Below the pieces are notes generated by a model. It did not search any database. It worked only from the letters and a program-made list of their open reading frames with translations, and was not told the DNA's origin. Position numbers and translations under genes: made by a program. Source: Gordionus sp. m RMFG-2023 (Eukaryota > Nematomorpha > Gordioida > Chordodea > Parachordodidae). Taken from it: a DNA stretch of 64,000 bases. The stretch covers positions 682,001 to 746,000 of the forward strand of contig NW_027050885.1 in NCBI RefSeq assembly GCF_954871325.1, written 5' to 3'. Below are positions 35,948 through 49,751 of the stretch, in pieces; the first letter of the stretch is position 1, and each line of letters opens with the position of its first letter.

Positions 35948-38900
35948 GGGTTAGGGTTAAGGTTTGTGTTAGATTTAGGGTTAGTAATAGTATTATATAT
36001 ATATAATATAAATAGAATATTTTAAAATTATTTTTCTAAGTTCATAAAGTATATATTAAAGTGTTTTTTATATATATATATATGTGAAACATACGTAAAA
36101 ATGCTTATCACGCGAAAATATAATAAATCCCTTACAAGGGATTTTTAAAATATAAAAAAACTCAAGAGATATTAAGGGTTAAATCATTGCGTTAGGGTTA
36201 GGGTTAGATGGTTAAGGTTAGGGTTAGGGTTAGTGTTAGGGTTAGGGTTAGAGTTAGTGTTAGATTTAGGGTTAGTAATAGTATTAAATATATAGAATAT
36301 AATAAGATTATTTTTAAATTATTTTTCTAAGTTCATAAAGTATATATTAAAGTGTTTTATATATATATGTGAAACATACGTAAAAATGCTTATCACGCGA
36401 AAATATAATAAATCTCATAGAAGGGATTTTAAAAATATAAAAAAACTCAAGAGATATTAAGGGTAAATCATTGGGTTAGGGTTAGGGTTAGAGGGTTTAG
36501 GTAGGTTAGGGTTAAGGTTTGTGTTAGATTTAGGGTTAGTAATAGTATTATATATATATAATATAAATAGAATATTTTAAAATTATTTTTCTAAGTTCAT
36601 AAAGTATATATTAAAGTGTTTTTTATATATATATCTGAAACATACGTAAAAATGCTTATCACGCGAAAATATAATAAATCCCTTTCAAGGAATTTTAAAA
36701 ATATTAAAAACTCACGAGATATTAAGGGTTAAATCATTGGGTTAGGGTTAGGGTTAGAGGTTTAAGGTTAAGGTTAGGGTTAGTGTTAGGGTTAGGGTTA
36801 AGGTTAGTGTTAGATTTAGGGTTAGTAATAGTATTAAATATATAGAATATAATAAGATTAATTTAAAATTATTTTTCTAAGTTCATAAAGCATATATTAA
36901 AGTGTTTTATATATATATATGTGAAACATACGTAAAAATGCTTATCACGTGAAAATATAAAAAAACCCATTCAAGGAATTTTAAAAATATAAAAAAACTC
37001 AAGGGATATTAAGGCTTAAATCATTGAGTTAGGGTTAGGGTTAGAGCGTTAAGGTTAGAGTTAGGGTTAGTGTTGGGGTTAGGGTTAGTGTTAGATTTAG
37101 GTTTAGTAATAGTATTAAATATATAGAATATAATAAGATTATTTTAAAATTATTTTTCTAAGTTCATAAAGTATATATTAGTGTTTTTTATATATATAGG
37201 TAAAACATATGTAAAAATGCTTACCACGTGAAAATATAATAAAACCCTTCAAGGGATTTTTAAAATTTAAAAAAACTCAAGAGATATTAAGGGTTAATTC
37301 ATTGGGTTAGGGTTAGGGTTAGAGGGTTAAGGTTAGGGTTAGTGTTAGGGTTAGTGTTAGATATAGGGTTAGTAATAGTATTAAATATATAGAATATAAT
37401 AAGATTATTTTAAAATTATTTTTCTAAGTTCATAAAGTATATATTAAAGTGTTTTATATATATATATGTGAAACATACGTAAAAATGCTTATCACGTAAA
37501 AATTTAATAAAATCCTTGAAAGGTATTTTAAAAATATAAAAAAACTCAAGGGATATTAAGGGTTAAATCATTGAGTTAGGGTTAGGGTTAGAGGGTTAAG
37601 GTTAGGGTTAGTGTTAGGGTTAGTGTTTTAGGGTTAGGGTTAGTGTTAGATTTAGGGTTAGTAATAGTATTAAATATATAGAATATAATAAGAATAGTTA
37701 AAAATTATTTTTTTAAGTTCATAAAGTATATATTAAAGTATTTTTTATATATATATGTGAAACATACGTAAAAATGCTTATCACGTGAAAATATAATAAA
37801 ACCCTTTCAAGGGATTTTAAAAATATAAAAAAACTCAAGGGATAATAAGCGTTAAATTACTGGGTTAGGGTTAGGGTTAGAGAGTTAAGGTTATGGTTAG
37901 GGTTATTGTTAGATTTAGGGTTAGTAATAGTATTAAATATATAGAATATAATAAGATTATTTTAAAATTTATTTTCTAAGTTCATAAAGTATATATTAAA
38001 GTGTTTTATATATATATATGTGAAACATACGTAAAAATGCTTATCACGTGAAAATATAATAAAACCCTTTCAAGGAATTTTAAAAATATAAAAAAACTCA
38101 AGGGATATTAAGGGTTAAATCATTGAGTTAGGGTTAGGGTTAGAGGGTTAAGGTTAGGGTTAGGGTTAGTGTTAGATTTAGGGTTAGTAATAGTATTAAA
38201 TATATAGAATATAATAAGAATAGTTAAAAATTATTTTTATAAGTTCATAAAGTATATATTAAAGTGTTTTTTATATATATATCTGAAACATACGTAAAAA
38301 TGCTTATCACGCGAAAATATAATAAATCCCTTACAAGGGATTTTAAAAATATAAAAAAACTCAAGAGATATTAAGGGTTAAATCATTGGGTTAGGGTTAT
38401 GGTTAGGGGGTTAGGGTTAGTGTTAAGGTTAGGGTTAAGGTTAGTGTTAGATTTAGGGTTAGTAATAGTATTAAATATATAGAATATAATAAGATTATTT
38501 TAAAATTATTTTTCTAATTTCATAAAGTATATATTAAAGTGTTTTATATATATATATGTGAAACATACGTAAAAATGCTTATCACGCGAAAATATAATTA
38601 ATCCCTTACAAGGGATTTTAAAAATAACTAAAAACTCAAGAGATATTAAGGGTTAAATCATTGCGTTAGGGTTAGGGTTAGAGGTTTTAGGTTATGGTTA
38701 GGGTTAGTGTTAGAGGTTTAAGGTTATGGTTAGGGTTAGTGTTAGATTTAGGGTTAGTAATAGTATTAAATATATAGAATATAATAAGATTATTTTAAAA
38801 TTATTTTTCTAAGTTCATAAAGTATATATTAAAGTGTTTTATATATATATATATATATGTGAAACATACGTAAAAATGCTTATCACGCGAAAATATAATA

Positions 38901-41865
38901 AATCCCTTACAAGGGATTTTAAAATATAAAAAACCTCAAGAGATATTAAGGGTTAAATCATTGCGTTAGGGTTAGGGTTAGATGGTTAAGGTTAGGGTTA
39001 GGGTTAGTGTTAGGGTTAGGGTTAGAGTTAGTGTTAGATTTAGGGTTAGTAATAGTATTAAATATATAGAATATAATAAGATTATTTTAAAATTATTTTT
39101 CTAAGTTCATAAAGCATATATTAAAGTGTTTTATATATATATATGTGAAACATACGTAAAAATGCTTATCACGTGAAAATATAATAAAACCCATTCAAGG
39201 AATTTTAAAAATATAAAAAAACTCAAGGGATATTAAGGCTTAAATCATTCGGTTAGGGTTATGGTTAGGGGGTTAGGGTTAGGGTTAGTGTTAGGGTTAA
39301 GGTTAGTGTTAGATTTAAGGTTTTTAAAATTATTTTTCTAAGTTCATAAAGTATATATTAAAGTGTTTTATATATATATATATGTGAAACATACGTAAAA
39401 ATGCTTATCACGCGAAAATATAATAAATCCCATAGAAGGGATTTTAAAAATATAAAAAAACTCAAGAGATATTAAGGGTAAATCATTGGGTTAGGGTTAG
39501 GGTTAGAGGGTTAAGGTTAGGGTTAGGGTTAAGGTTTGTGTTAGATTTAGGGTTAGTAATAGTATTATATATATATAATATAAATAGAATATTTTAAAAT
39601 TATTTTTCTAAGTTCATAAAGCATATATTAAAGTGTTTTATATATATATATGTGAAACGTAAAAATGCTTATCACGTGAAAATATAATAAAACCCTTTCA
39701 AGGAATTTTAAAAATATAAAAAAACTCAAGGGATATTAAGGGTAAATCATTGAGTTAGGGTTAGGGTTAGAGGGTTAAGGTTAGGGTTAGGGTTAGTGTT
39801 TTAGGGTTAGGGTTAGTGTTAGATTTAGGGTTAGTAATAGTATTAAATATATAGAATATAATAAGATTATTTTAAAATTATTTTTCTAAGTTCATAAAGT
39901 ATATATTAAAGTGTTTTATATATATATATATATGTGAAACATACGTAAAAATGCTTATCACGCGAAAATATAATAAATCCCTTACAAGGGATTTTTAAAA
40001 TATAAAAAAACTCAAGAGATATTAAGGGTTAAATCATTGCGTTAGGGTTAGGGTTAGATGGTTAAGGTTAGGGTTAGGGTTAGTGTTAGGGTTAGGGTTA
40101 GAGTTAGTGTTAGATTTAGGGTTAGTAATAGAATTAAATATATAGAATATAATAAGATTATTTTAAAATTATTTTTCTAAGTTTATAAAGCATATATTTA
40201 AGTGTTTTATATATATATATGTGAAACATACGTAAAAATGCTTATCACGTGAAAGTATAATAAAACCCATTCAAGTATTTTTAAAAATATAAAAAAACTC
40301 AAGGGATATTAAGGCTTAAATCATTGAGTTAGGGTTAGAGTTAGAGGGTTAAAGTTAGAGTTAGGGTTAGTGTTGGGGTTAGGGTTAGTAATAGAATTAA
40401 ATATATAGAATATAATAAGATTATTTTAAAATTATTTTTCTAAGTTCATAAAGTATATATTAGTGTTTTTTATATATATATGTGAAACATATGTAAAAAT
40501 GCTTATCACGTGAAAATATAATAAAACCCTTCAAGGGATTTTTAAAATTTAAAAAAACTCAAGAGATATTAAGGGTTAAATCATTGAGTTAGGGTTAGAG
40601 GGTTAAGGTTAGGGTTAGTGTTAGGGTTAGTGTTAGGGTTAGTGTTAGGGTTAGTGTTAGATATAGGGTTAGTAATAGTATTAAATATATAGAATATAAT
40701 AAGAATAGTTAAAAATTATTTTTATAAGTTCATAAAGTATATATTAAAGTGTTTTTTATATATATATCTGAAACATACGTAAAAATGCTTATCACGCGAA
40801 AATATAATAAATCCCTTACAAGGGATTTTAAAAATATAAAAAATCTCAAGAGATATTAAGGGTTAAATCATTCGGTTAGGGTTATGGTTAGGGGGTTAGG
40901 GTTAGGGTTAGTGTTAGGGTTAAGGTTAGTGTTAGATTTAGGGTTTTTAAAATTATTTTTCTAAGTTCATAAAGTATATATTAAAGTGTTTTATATATAT
41001 ATATATGTGAAACATACGTAAAAATGCTTATCACGCGAAAATATAATAAATCCCATAGAAAAGATTTTAAAAATATAAAAAAACTCAAGAGATATTAAGG
41101 GTAAATCATTGGGTTAGGGTTAGGGTTAGAGGGTTAAGGTTAGGGTTAGGGTTAAGGTTTGTGTTAGATTTAGGGTTAGTAATAGTATTATATATATATA
41201 ATATAAATAGAATATTTTAAAATTATTTTTCTAAGTTCATAAAGCATATATTAAAGTGTTTTATATATATATATGTGAAACGTAAAAATGCTTATCACGT
41301 GATAATATAATAAAACCCTTTCAAGGAATTTTAAAAATATAAAAAAACTCAAGGGATATTAAGGGTTAAATCATTGAGTTAGGGTTAGGGTTAGAGGGTT
41401 AAGGTTAGGGTTAGGGTTAGTGTTTTAGGGTTAGGGTTAGTGTTAGATTTAGGGTTAGTAATAGTATTAAATATATAGAATATAATAAGATTATTTTAAA
41501 ATTATTTTTCTAAGTTCATAAAGTATATATTAAAGTGTTTTATATATATATATATATGTGAAACATACGTAAAAATGCTTATCACGCGAAAATATAATAA
41601 ATCCCTTACAAGGGATTTTTAAAATATAAAAAAACTCAAGAGATATTAAGGGTTAAATCATTGCGTTAGGGTTAGGGTTAGATGGTTAAGGTTAGGGTTA
41701 GGGTTAGTGTTAGGGTTAGGGTTAGAGTTAGTGTTAGATTTAGGGTTAGTAATAGAATTAAATATATAGAATATAATAAGATTATTTTAAAATTATTTTT
41801 CTAAGTTTATAAAGCATATATTTAAGTGTTTTATATATATATATGTGAAACATACGTAAAAATGC
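35948..41865. repeat. ~5.9 kb satellite block, second copy (repeats 22297-28210)
   Basis: Same monomer order as the earlier block, including the empty transposon site. Near its right end it acquires the GTGATAATATAA variant at the six-monomer unit start (41275), where the first copy has GTGAAAATATAA, so it is a patchwork rather than a clean copy. Confidence 0.84.
38020..38027. other. Paralogous empty insertion site 3
   Basis: A single GTGAAACA with the same left marker (GCGTTAAATTACTGGG near 37849) and the same right neighbour as the filled sites. No transposon. It belongs to the block duplicated from 22297-28210. Confidence 0.9.
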
Positions 41866-44800
41866 TTATCACGCGAAAATATAATAAATCCCTTACAAGG
41901 GATTTTAAAAATATAAAAAAACTCAAGAGATATTAAGGGTTAAATCATTCGGTTAGGGTTATGGTTAGGGGGTTAGGGTTAGGGTTAGTGTTAGGGTTAA
42001 GGTTAGTGTTAGATTTAGGGTTTTTAAAATTATTTTTCTAAGTTCATAAAGCATATATTAAAGTGTTTTATATATATATATGTGAAACGTAAAAATGCTT
42101 ATCACGTGAAAATATAATAAAACCCTTTCAAGGAATTTTAAAAATATAAAAAAACTCAAGGGATATTAAGGGTTAAATCATTGAGTTAGGGTTAGGGTTA
42201 GAGGGTTAAGGTTAGGGTTAGGGTTAGTGTTTTAGGGTTAGGGTTAGTGTTAGATTTAGGGTTAGTAATAGTATTGAATATATAGAATATAATAAGAATA
42301 GTTAAAAATTATTTTTATAAGTTCATAAAGTATATATTAAAGTGTTTTTTATATATATATCTGAAACATACGTAAAAATGCTTATCACGCGAAAATATAA
42401 TAAATCCCTTACAAGGGATTTTAAAAATAACTAAAAACTCAAGAGATATTAAGGGTTAAATCATTGCGTTAGGGTTAGGGTTAGAGGTTTAAGGTTATGG
42501 TTAGGGTTAGTGTTAGAGGTTTAAGGTTATGGTTAGGGTTAGTGTTAGATTTAGGGTTAGTAATAGTATTAAATATATAGAATATAATAAGATTATTTTA
42601 AAATTATTTTTCTAAGTTCATAAAGTATATATTAAAGTGTTTTATATATATATATATATGTGAAACATACGTAAAAATGCTTATCACGCGAAAATATAAT
42701 AAATCCCTTACAAGGGATTTTTAAAATATAAAAAAACTCAAGAGATATTAAGGGTTAAATCATTGCGTTAGGGTTAGGGTTAGATGGTTAAGGTTAGGGT
42801 TAGGGTTAGTGTTAGGGTTAGGGTTAGAGTTAGTGTTAGATTTAGGGTTAGTAATAGAATTAAATATATAGAATATAATAAGATTATTTTAAAATTATTT
42901 TTCTAAGTTTATAAAGCATATATTTAAGTGTTTTATATATATATATGTGAAACATACGTAAAAATGCTTATCACGTGAAAGTATAATAAAACCCATTCAA
43001 GTATTTTTAAAAATATAAAAAAACTCAAGGGATATTAAGGCTTAAATCATTGAGTTAGGGTTAGAGTTAGAGGGTTAAAGTTAGAGTTAGGGTTAGTGTT
43101 GGGGTTAGGGTTAGTAATAGAATTAAATATATAGAATATAATAAGATTATTTTAAAATTATTTTTCTAAGTTCATAAAGTATATATTAGTGTTTTTTATA
43201 TATATATGTGAAACATATGTAAAAATGCTTATCACGTGAAAATATAATAAAACCCTTCAAGGGATTTTTAAAATTTAAAAAAACTCAAGAGATATTAAGG
43301 GTTAAATCATTGAGTTAGGGTTAGAGGGTTAAGGTTAGGGTTAGTGTTAGGGTTAGTGTTAGGGTTAGTGTTAGGGTTAGTGTTAGATATAGGGTTAGTA
43401 ATAGTATTAAATATATAGAATATAATAAGAATAGTTAAAAATTATTTTTATAAGTTCATAAAGTATATATTAAAGTGTTTTTTATATATATATCTGAAAC
43501 ATACGTAAAAATGCTTATCACGCGAAAATATAATAAATCCCTTACAAGGGATTTTAAAAATATAAAAAATCTCAAGAGATATTAAGGGTTAAATCATTCG
43601 GTTAGGGTTATGGTTAGGGGGTTAGGGTTAGGGTTAGTGTTAGGGTTAAGGTTAGTGTTAGATTTAGGGTTTTTAAAATTATTTTTCTAAGTTCATAAAG
43701 TATATATTAAAGTGTTTTATATATATATATATGTGAAACATACGTAAAAATGCTTATCACGCGAAAATATAATAAATCCCATAGAAAAGATTTTAAAAAT
43801 ATAAAAAAACTCAAGAGATATTAAGGGTAAATCATTGGGTTAGGGTTAGGGTTAGAGGGTTAAGGTTAGGGTTAGGGTTAAGGTTTGTGTTAGATTTAGG
43901 GTTAGTAATAGTATTATATATATATAATATAAATAGAATATTTTAAAATTATTTTTCTAAGTTCATAAAGCATATATTAAAGTGTTTTATATATATATAT
44001 GTGAAACGTAAAAATGCTTATCACGTGAAAATATAATAAAACCCTTTCAAGGAATTTTAAAAATATAAAAAAACTCAAGGGATATTAAGGGTAAATCATT
44101 GAGTTAGGGTTAGGGTTAGAGGGTTAAGGTTAGGGTTAGGGTTAGTGTTTTAGGGTTAGGGTTAGTGTTAGATTTAGGGTTAGTAATAGTATTAAATATA
44201 TAGAATATAATAAGATTATTTTAAAATTATTTTTCTAAGTTCATAAAGTATATATTAAGGTGTTTTATATATATATATATGTGAAACATACGTAAAAATG
44301 CTTATCACGCGAAAATATAATAAATCCCTTACAAGGGATTTTTAAAATATAAAAAAACTCAAGAGATATTAAGGGTTAAATCATTGCGTTAGGGTTAGGG
44401 TTAGATGGTTAAGGTTAGGGTTAGGGTTAGTGTTAGGGTTAGGGTTAGAGTTAGTGTTAGATTTAGGGTTAGTAATAGAATTAAATATATAGAATATAAT
44501 AAGATTATTTTAAAATTATTTTTCTAAGTTTATAAAGCATATATTTAAGTGTTTTATATATATATATGTGAAACATACGTAAAAATGCTTATCACGTGAA
44601 AGTATAATAAAACCCATTCAAGTATTTTTAAAAATATAAAAAAACTCAAGGGATATTAAGGCTTAAATCATTGAGTTAGGGTTAGAGTTAGAGGGTTAAA
44701 GTTAGAGTTAGGGTTAGTGTTGGGGTTAGGGTTAGTAATAGAATTAAATATATAGAATATAATAAGATTATTTTAAAATTATTTTTCTAAGTTCATAAAG

Positions 44801-47800
44801 TATATATTAGTGTTTTTTATATATATATGTGAAACATATGTAAAAATGCTTATCACGTGAAAATATAATAAAACCCTTCAAGGGATTTTTAAAATTTAAA
44901 AAAACTCAAGAGATATTAAGGGTTAAATCATTGAGTTAGGGTTAGAGGGTTAAGGTTAGGGTTAGTGTTAGGGTTAGTGTTAGGGTTAGTGTTAGGGTTA
45001 GTGTTAGATATAGGGTTAGTAATAGTATTAAATATATAGAATATAATAAGAATAGTTAAAAATTATTTTTATAAGTTCATAAAGTATATATTAAAGTGTT
45101 TTTTATATATATATCTGAAACATACGTAAAAATGCTTATCACGCGAAAATATAATAAATCCCTTACAAGGGATTTTAAAAATATAAAAAATCTCAAGAGA
45201 TATTAAGGGTTAAATCATTCGGTTAGGGTTATGGTTAGGGGGTTAGGGTTAGGGTTAGTGTTAGGGTTAAGGTTAGTGTTAGATTTAGGGTTTTTAAAAT
45301 TATTTTTCTAAGTTCATAAAGTATATATTAAAGTGTTTTATATATATATATATGTGAAACATACGTAAAAATGCTTATCACGCGAAAATATAATAAATCC
45401 CATAGAAAAGATTTTAAAAATATAAAAAAACTCAAGAGATATTAAGGGTAAATCATTGGGTTAGGGTTAGGGTTAGAGGGTTAAGGTTAGGGTTAGGGTT
45501 AAGGTTTGTGTTAGATTTAGGGTTAGTAATAGTATTATATATATATAATATAAATAGAATATTTTAAAATTATTTTTCTAAGTTCATAAAGCATATATTA
45601 AAGTGTTTTATATATATATATGTGAAACGTAAAAATGCTTATCACGTGATAATATAATAAAACCCTTTCAAGGAATTTTAAAAATATAAAAAAACTCAAG
45701 GGATATTAAGGGTTAAATCATTGAGTTAGGGTTAGGGTTAGAGGGTTAAGGTTAGGGTTAGGGTTAGTGTTTTAGGGTTAGGGTTAGTGTTAGATTTAGG
45801 GTTAGTAATAGTATTAAATATATAGAATATAATAAGATTATTTTAAAATTATTTTTCTAAGTTCATAAAGTATATATTAAAGTGTTTTATATATATATAT
45901 ATATATGTGAAACATACGTAAAAATGCTTATCACGCGAAAATATAATAAATCCCTTACAAGGGATTTTTAAAATATAAAAAAACTCAAGAGATATTAAGG
46001 GTTAAATCATTGCGTTAGGGTTAGGGTTAGATGGTTAAGGTTAGGGTTAGGGTTAGTGTTAGGGTTAGGGTTAGAGTTAGTGTTAGATTTAGGGTTAGTA
46101 ATAGAATTAAATATATAGAATATAATAAGATTATTTTAAAATTATTTTTCTAAGTTTATAAAGCATATATTTAAGTGTTTTATATATATATATGTGAAAC
46201 ATACGTAAAAATGCTTATCACGTGAAAGTATAATAAAACCCATTCAAGTATTTTTAAAAATATAAAAAAACTCAAGGGATATTAAGGCTTAAATCATTGA
46301 GTTAGGGTTAGAGTTAGAGGGTTAAAGTTAGAGTTAGGGTTAGTGTTGGGGTTAGGGTTAGTGTTAGATTTAGGTTTAGTAATAGTATTAAATATATAGA
46401 ATATAATAAGATTATTTTAAAATTATTTTTCTAAGTTCATAAAGTATATATTAGTTTTTTTTATATATATATGTGAAACATATGTAAAAATGCTTATCAC
46501 GTGAAAATATAATAAAACCCTTCAAGGGATTTTTAAAATTTAAAAAAACTCAAGAGATATTAATGGTTAAATCATTGGGTTAGGGTTAGAGGGTTAAGGT
46601 TAGGGTTAGTGTTAGGGTTAGTGTTAGGGTTAGTGTTAGATATAGGGTTAGTAATAGTATTAAATATATAGAATATAATAAGATTATTTTAAAATTATTT
46701 TTCTAAGTTCATAAAGCATATATTAAAGTGTTTTATATATATATATGTGAAACATACGTAAAAATGCTTATCACGTGAAAATATAATAAAACCCATTCAA
46801 GGAATTTTAAAAATATAAAAAAACTCAAGGGATATTAAGGCTTAAATCATTGAGTTAGGGTTAGGGTTAGAGGGTTAAAGTTAGAGTTAGGGTTAGTGTT
46901 GGGGTTAGGGTTAGTGTTAGATTTAGGTTTAGTAATAGTATTAAATATATAGAATATAATAAGATTATTTTAAAATTATTTTTCTAAGTTCATAAAGTAT
47001 ATATTAGTGTTTTTTATATATATATGTGAAACATATGTAAAAATGCTTATCACGTGAAAATATAATAAATCCCTTACAAGGGATTTTAAAAATATAAAAA
47101 AACTCAAGAGATATTAAGGGTTAAATCATTCGGTTAGGGTTATGGTTAGGGGGTTAGGGTTAGGGTTAGTGTTAGGGTTAAGGTTAGTGTTAGATTTAGG
47201 GTTTTTAAAATTATTTTTCTAAGTTCATAAAGCATATATTAAAGTGTTTTATATATATATATGTGAAACGTAAAAATGCTTATCACGTGAAAATATAATA
47301 AAACCCTTTCAAGGAATTTTAAAAATATAAAAAAACTCAAGGGATATTAAGGGTTAAATCATTGAGTTAGGGTTAGGGTTAGAGGGTTAAGGTTAGGGTT
47401 AGGGTTAGTGTTTTAGGGTTAGGGTTAGTGTTAGATTTAGGGTTAGTAATAGTATTGAATATATAGAATATAATAAGAATAGTTAAAAATTATTTTTATA
47501 AGTTCATAAAGTATATATTAAAGTGTTTTTTATATATATATCTGAAACATACGTAAAAATGCTTATCACGCGAAAATATAATAAATCCCTTACAAGGGAT
47601 TTTAAAAATAACTAAAAACTCAAGAGATATTAAGGGTTAAATCATTGCGTTAGGGTTAGGGTTAGAGGTTTAAGGTTATGGTTAGGGTTAGTGTTAGAGG
47701 TTTAAGGTTATGGTTAGGGTTAGTGTTAGATTTAGGGTTAGTAATAGTATTAAATATATAGAATATAATAAGATTATTTTAAAATTATTTTTCTAAGTTC

Positions 47801-49751
47801 ATAAAGTATATATTAAAGTGTTTTATATATATATATATATGTGAAACATACGTAAAAATGCTTATCACGCGAAAATATAATAAATCCCTTACAAGGGATT
47901 TTTAAAATATAAAAAAACTCAAGAGATATTAAGGGTTAAATCATTGCGTTAGGGTTAGGGTTAGATGGTTAAGGTTAGGGTTAGGGTTAGTGTTAGGGTT
48001 AGGGTTAGAGTTAGTGTTAGATTTAGGGTTAGTAATAGAATTAAATATATAGAATATAATAAGATTATTTTAAAATTATTTTTCTAAGTTTATAAAGCAT
48101 ATATTTAAGTGTTTTATATATATATATGTGAAACATACGTAAAAATGCTTATCACGTGAAAGTATAATAAAACCCATTCAAGTATTTTTAAAAATATAAA
48201 AAAACTCAAGGGATATTAAGGCTTAAATCATTGAGTTAGGGTTAGAGTTAGAGGGTTAAAGTTAGAGTTAGGGTTAGTGTTGGGGTTAGGGTTAGTAATA
48301 GAATTAAATATATAGAATATAATAAGATTATTTTAAAATTATTTTTCTAAGTTCATAAAGTATATATTAGTGTTTTTTATATATATATGTGAAACATATG
48401 TAAAAATGCTTATCACGTGAAAATATAATAAAACCCTTCAAGGGATTTTTAAAATTTAAAAAAACTCAAGAGATATTAAGGGTTAAATCATTGAGTTAGG
48501 GTTAGAGGGTTAAGGTTAGGGTTAGTGTTAGGGTTAGTGTTAGGGTTAGTGTTAGGGTTAGTGTTAGATATAGGGTTAGTAATAGTATTAAATATATAGA
48601 ATATAATAAGAATAGTTAAAAATTATTTTTATAAGTTCATAAAGTATATATTAAAGTGTTTTTTATATATATATCTGAAACATACGTAAAAATGCTTATC
48701 ACGCGAAAATATAATAAATCCCTTACAAGGGATTTTAAAAATATAAAAAATCTCAAGAGATATTAAGGGTTAAATCATTCGGTTAGGGTTATGGTTAGGG
48801 GGTTAGGGTTAGGGTTAGTGTTAGGGTTAAGGTTAGTGTTAGATTTAGGGTTTTTAAAATTATTTTTCTAAGTTCATAAAGTATATATTAAAGTGTTTTA
48901 TATATATATATATGTGAAACATACGTAAAAATGCTTATCACGCGAAAATATAATAAATCCCATAGAAAAGATTTTAAAAATATAAAAAAACTCAAGAGAT
49001 ATTAAGGGTAAATCATTGGGTTAGGGTTAGGGTTAGAGGGTTAAGGTTAGGGTTAGGGTTAAGGTTTGTGTTAGATTTAGGGTTAGTAATAGTATTATAT
49101 ATATATAATATAAATAGAATATTTTAAAATTATTTTTCTAAGTTCATAAAGCATATATTAAAGTGTTTTATATATATATATGTGAAACGTAAAAATGCTT
49201 ATCACGTGATAATATAATAAAACCCTTTCAAGGAATTTTAAAAATATAAAAAAACTCAAGGGATATTAAGGGTTAAATCATTGAGTTAGGGTTAGGGTTA
49301 GAGGGTTAAGGTTAGGGTTAGGGTTAGTGTTTTAGGGTTAGGGTTAGTGTTAGATTTAGGGTTAGTAATAGTATTAAATATATAGAATATAATAAGATTA
49401 TTTTAAAATTATTTTTCTAAGTTCATAAAGTATATATTAAAGTGTTTTATATATATATATATATGTGAAACATACGTAAAAATGCTTATCACGCGAAAAT
49501 ATAATAAATCCCTTACAAGGGATTTTTAAAATATAAAAAAACTCAAGAGATATTAAGGGTTAAATCATTGCGTTAGGGTTAGGGTTAGATGGTTAAGGTT
49601 AGGGTTAGGGTTAGTGTTAGGGTTAGGGTTAGAGTTAGTGTTAGATTTAGGGTTAGTAATAGAATTAAATATATAGAATATAATAAGATTATTTTAAAAT
49701 TATTTTTCTAAGTTTATAAAGCATATATTTAAGTGTTTTATATATATATAT
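41845..49751. repeat. ~7.9 kb superunit of the satellite, first copy
   Basis: Runs from a CACGCG/CCCTTACAAGGG monomer to the same monomer at 49752, a spacing of 7907 bp. It includes monomers with the marker TAGTATTGAATATATAG at about 42274 and 47454. It is itself a mosaic of the ~1.63 kb unit and other monomer runs. Confidence 0.83.
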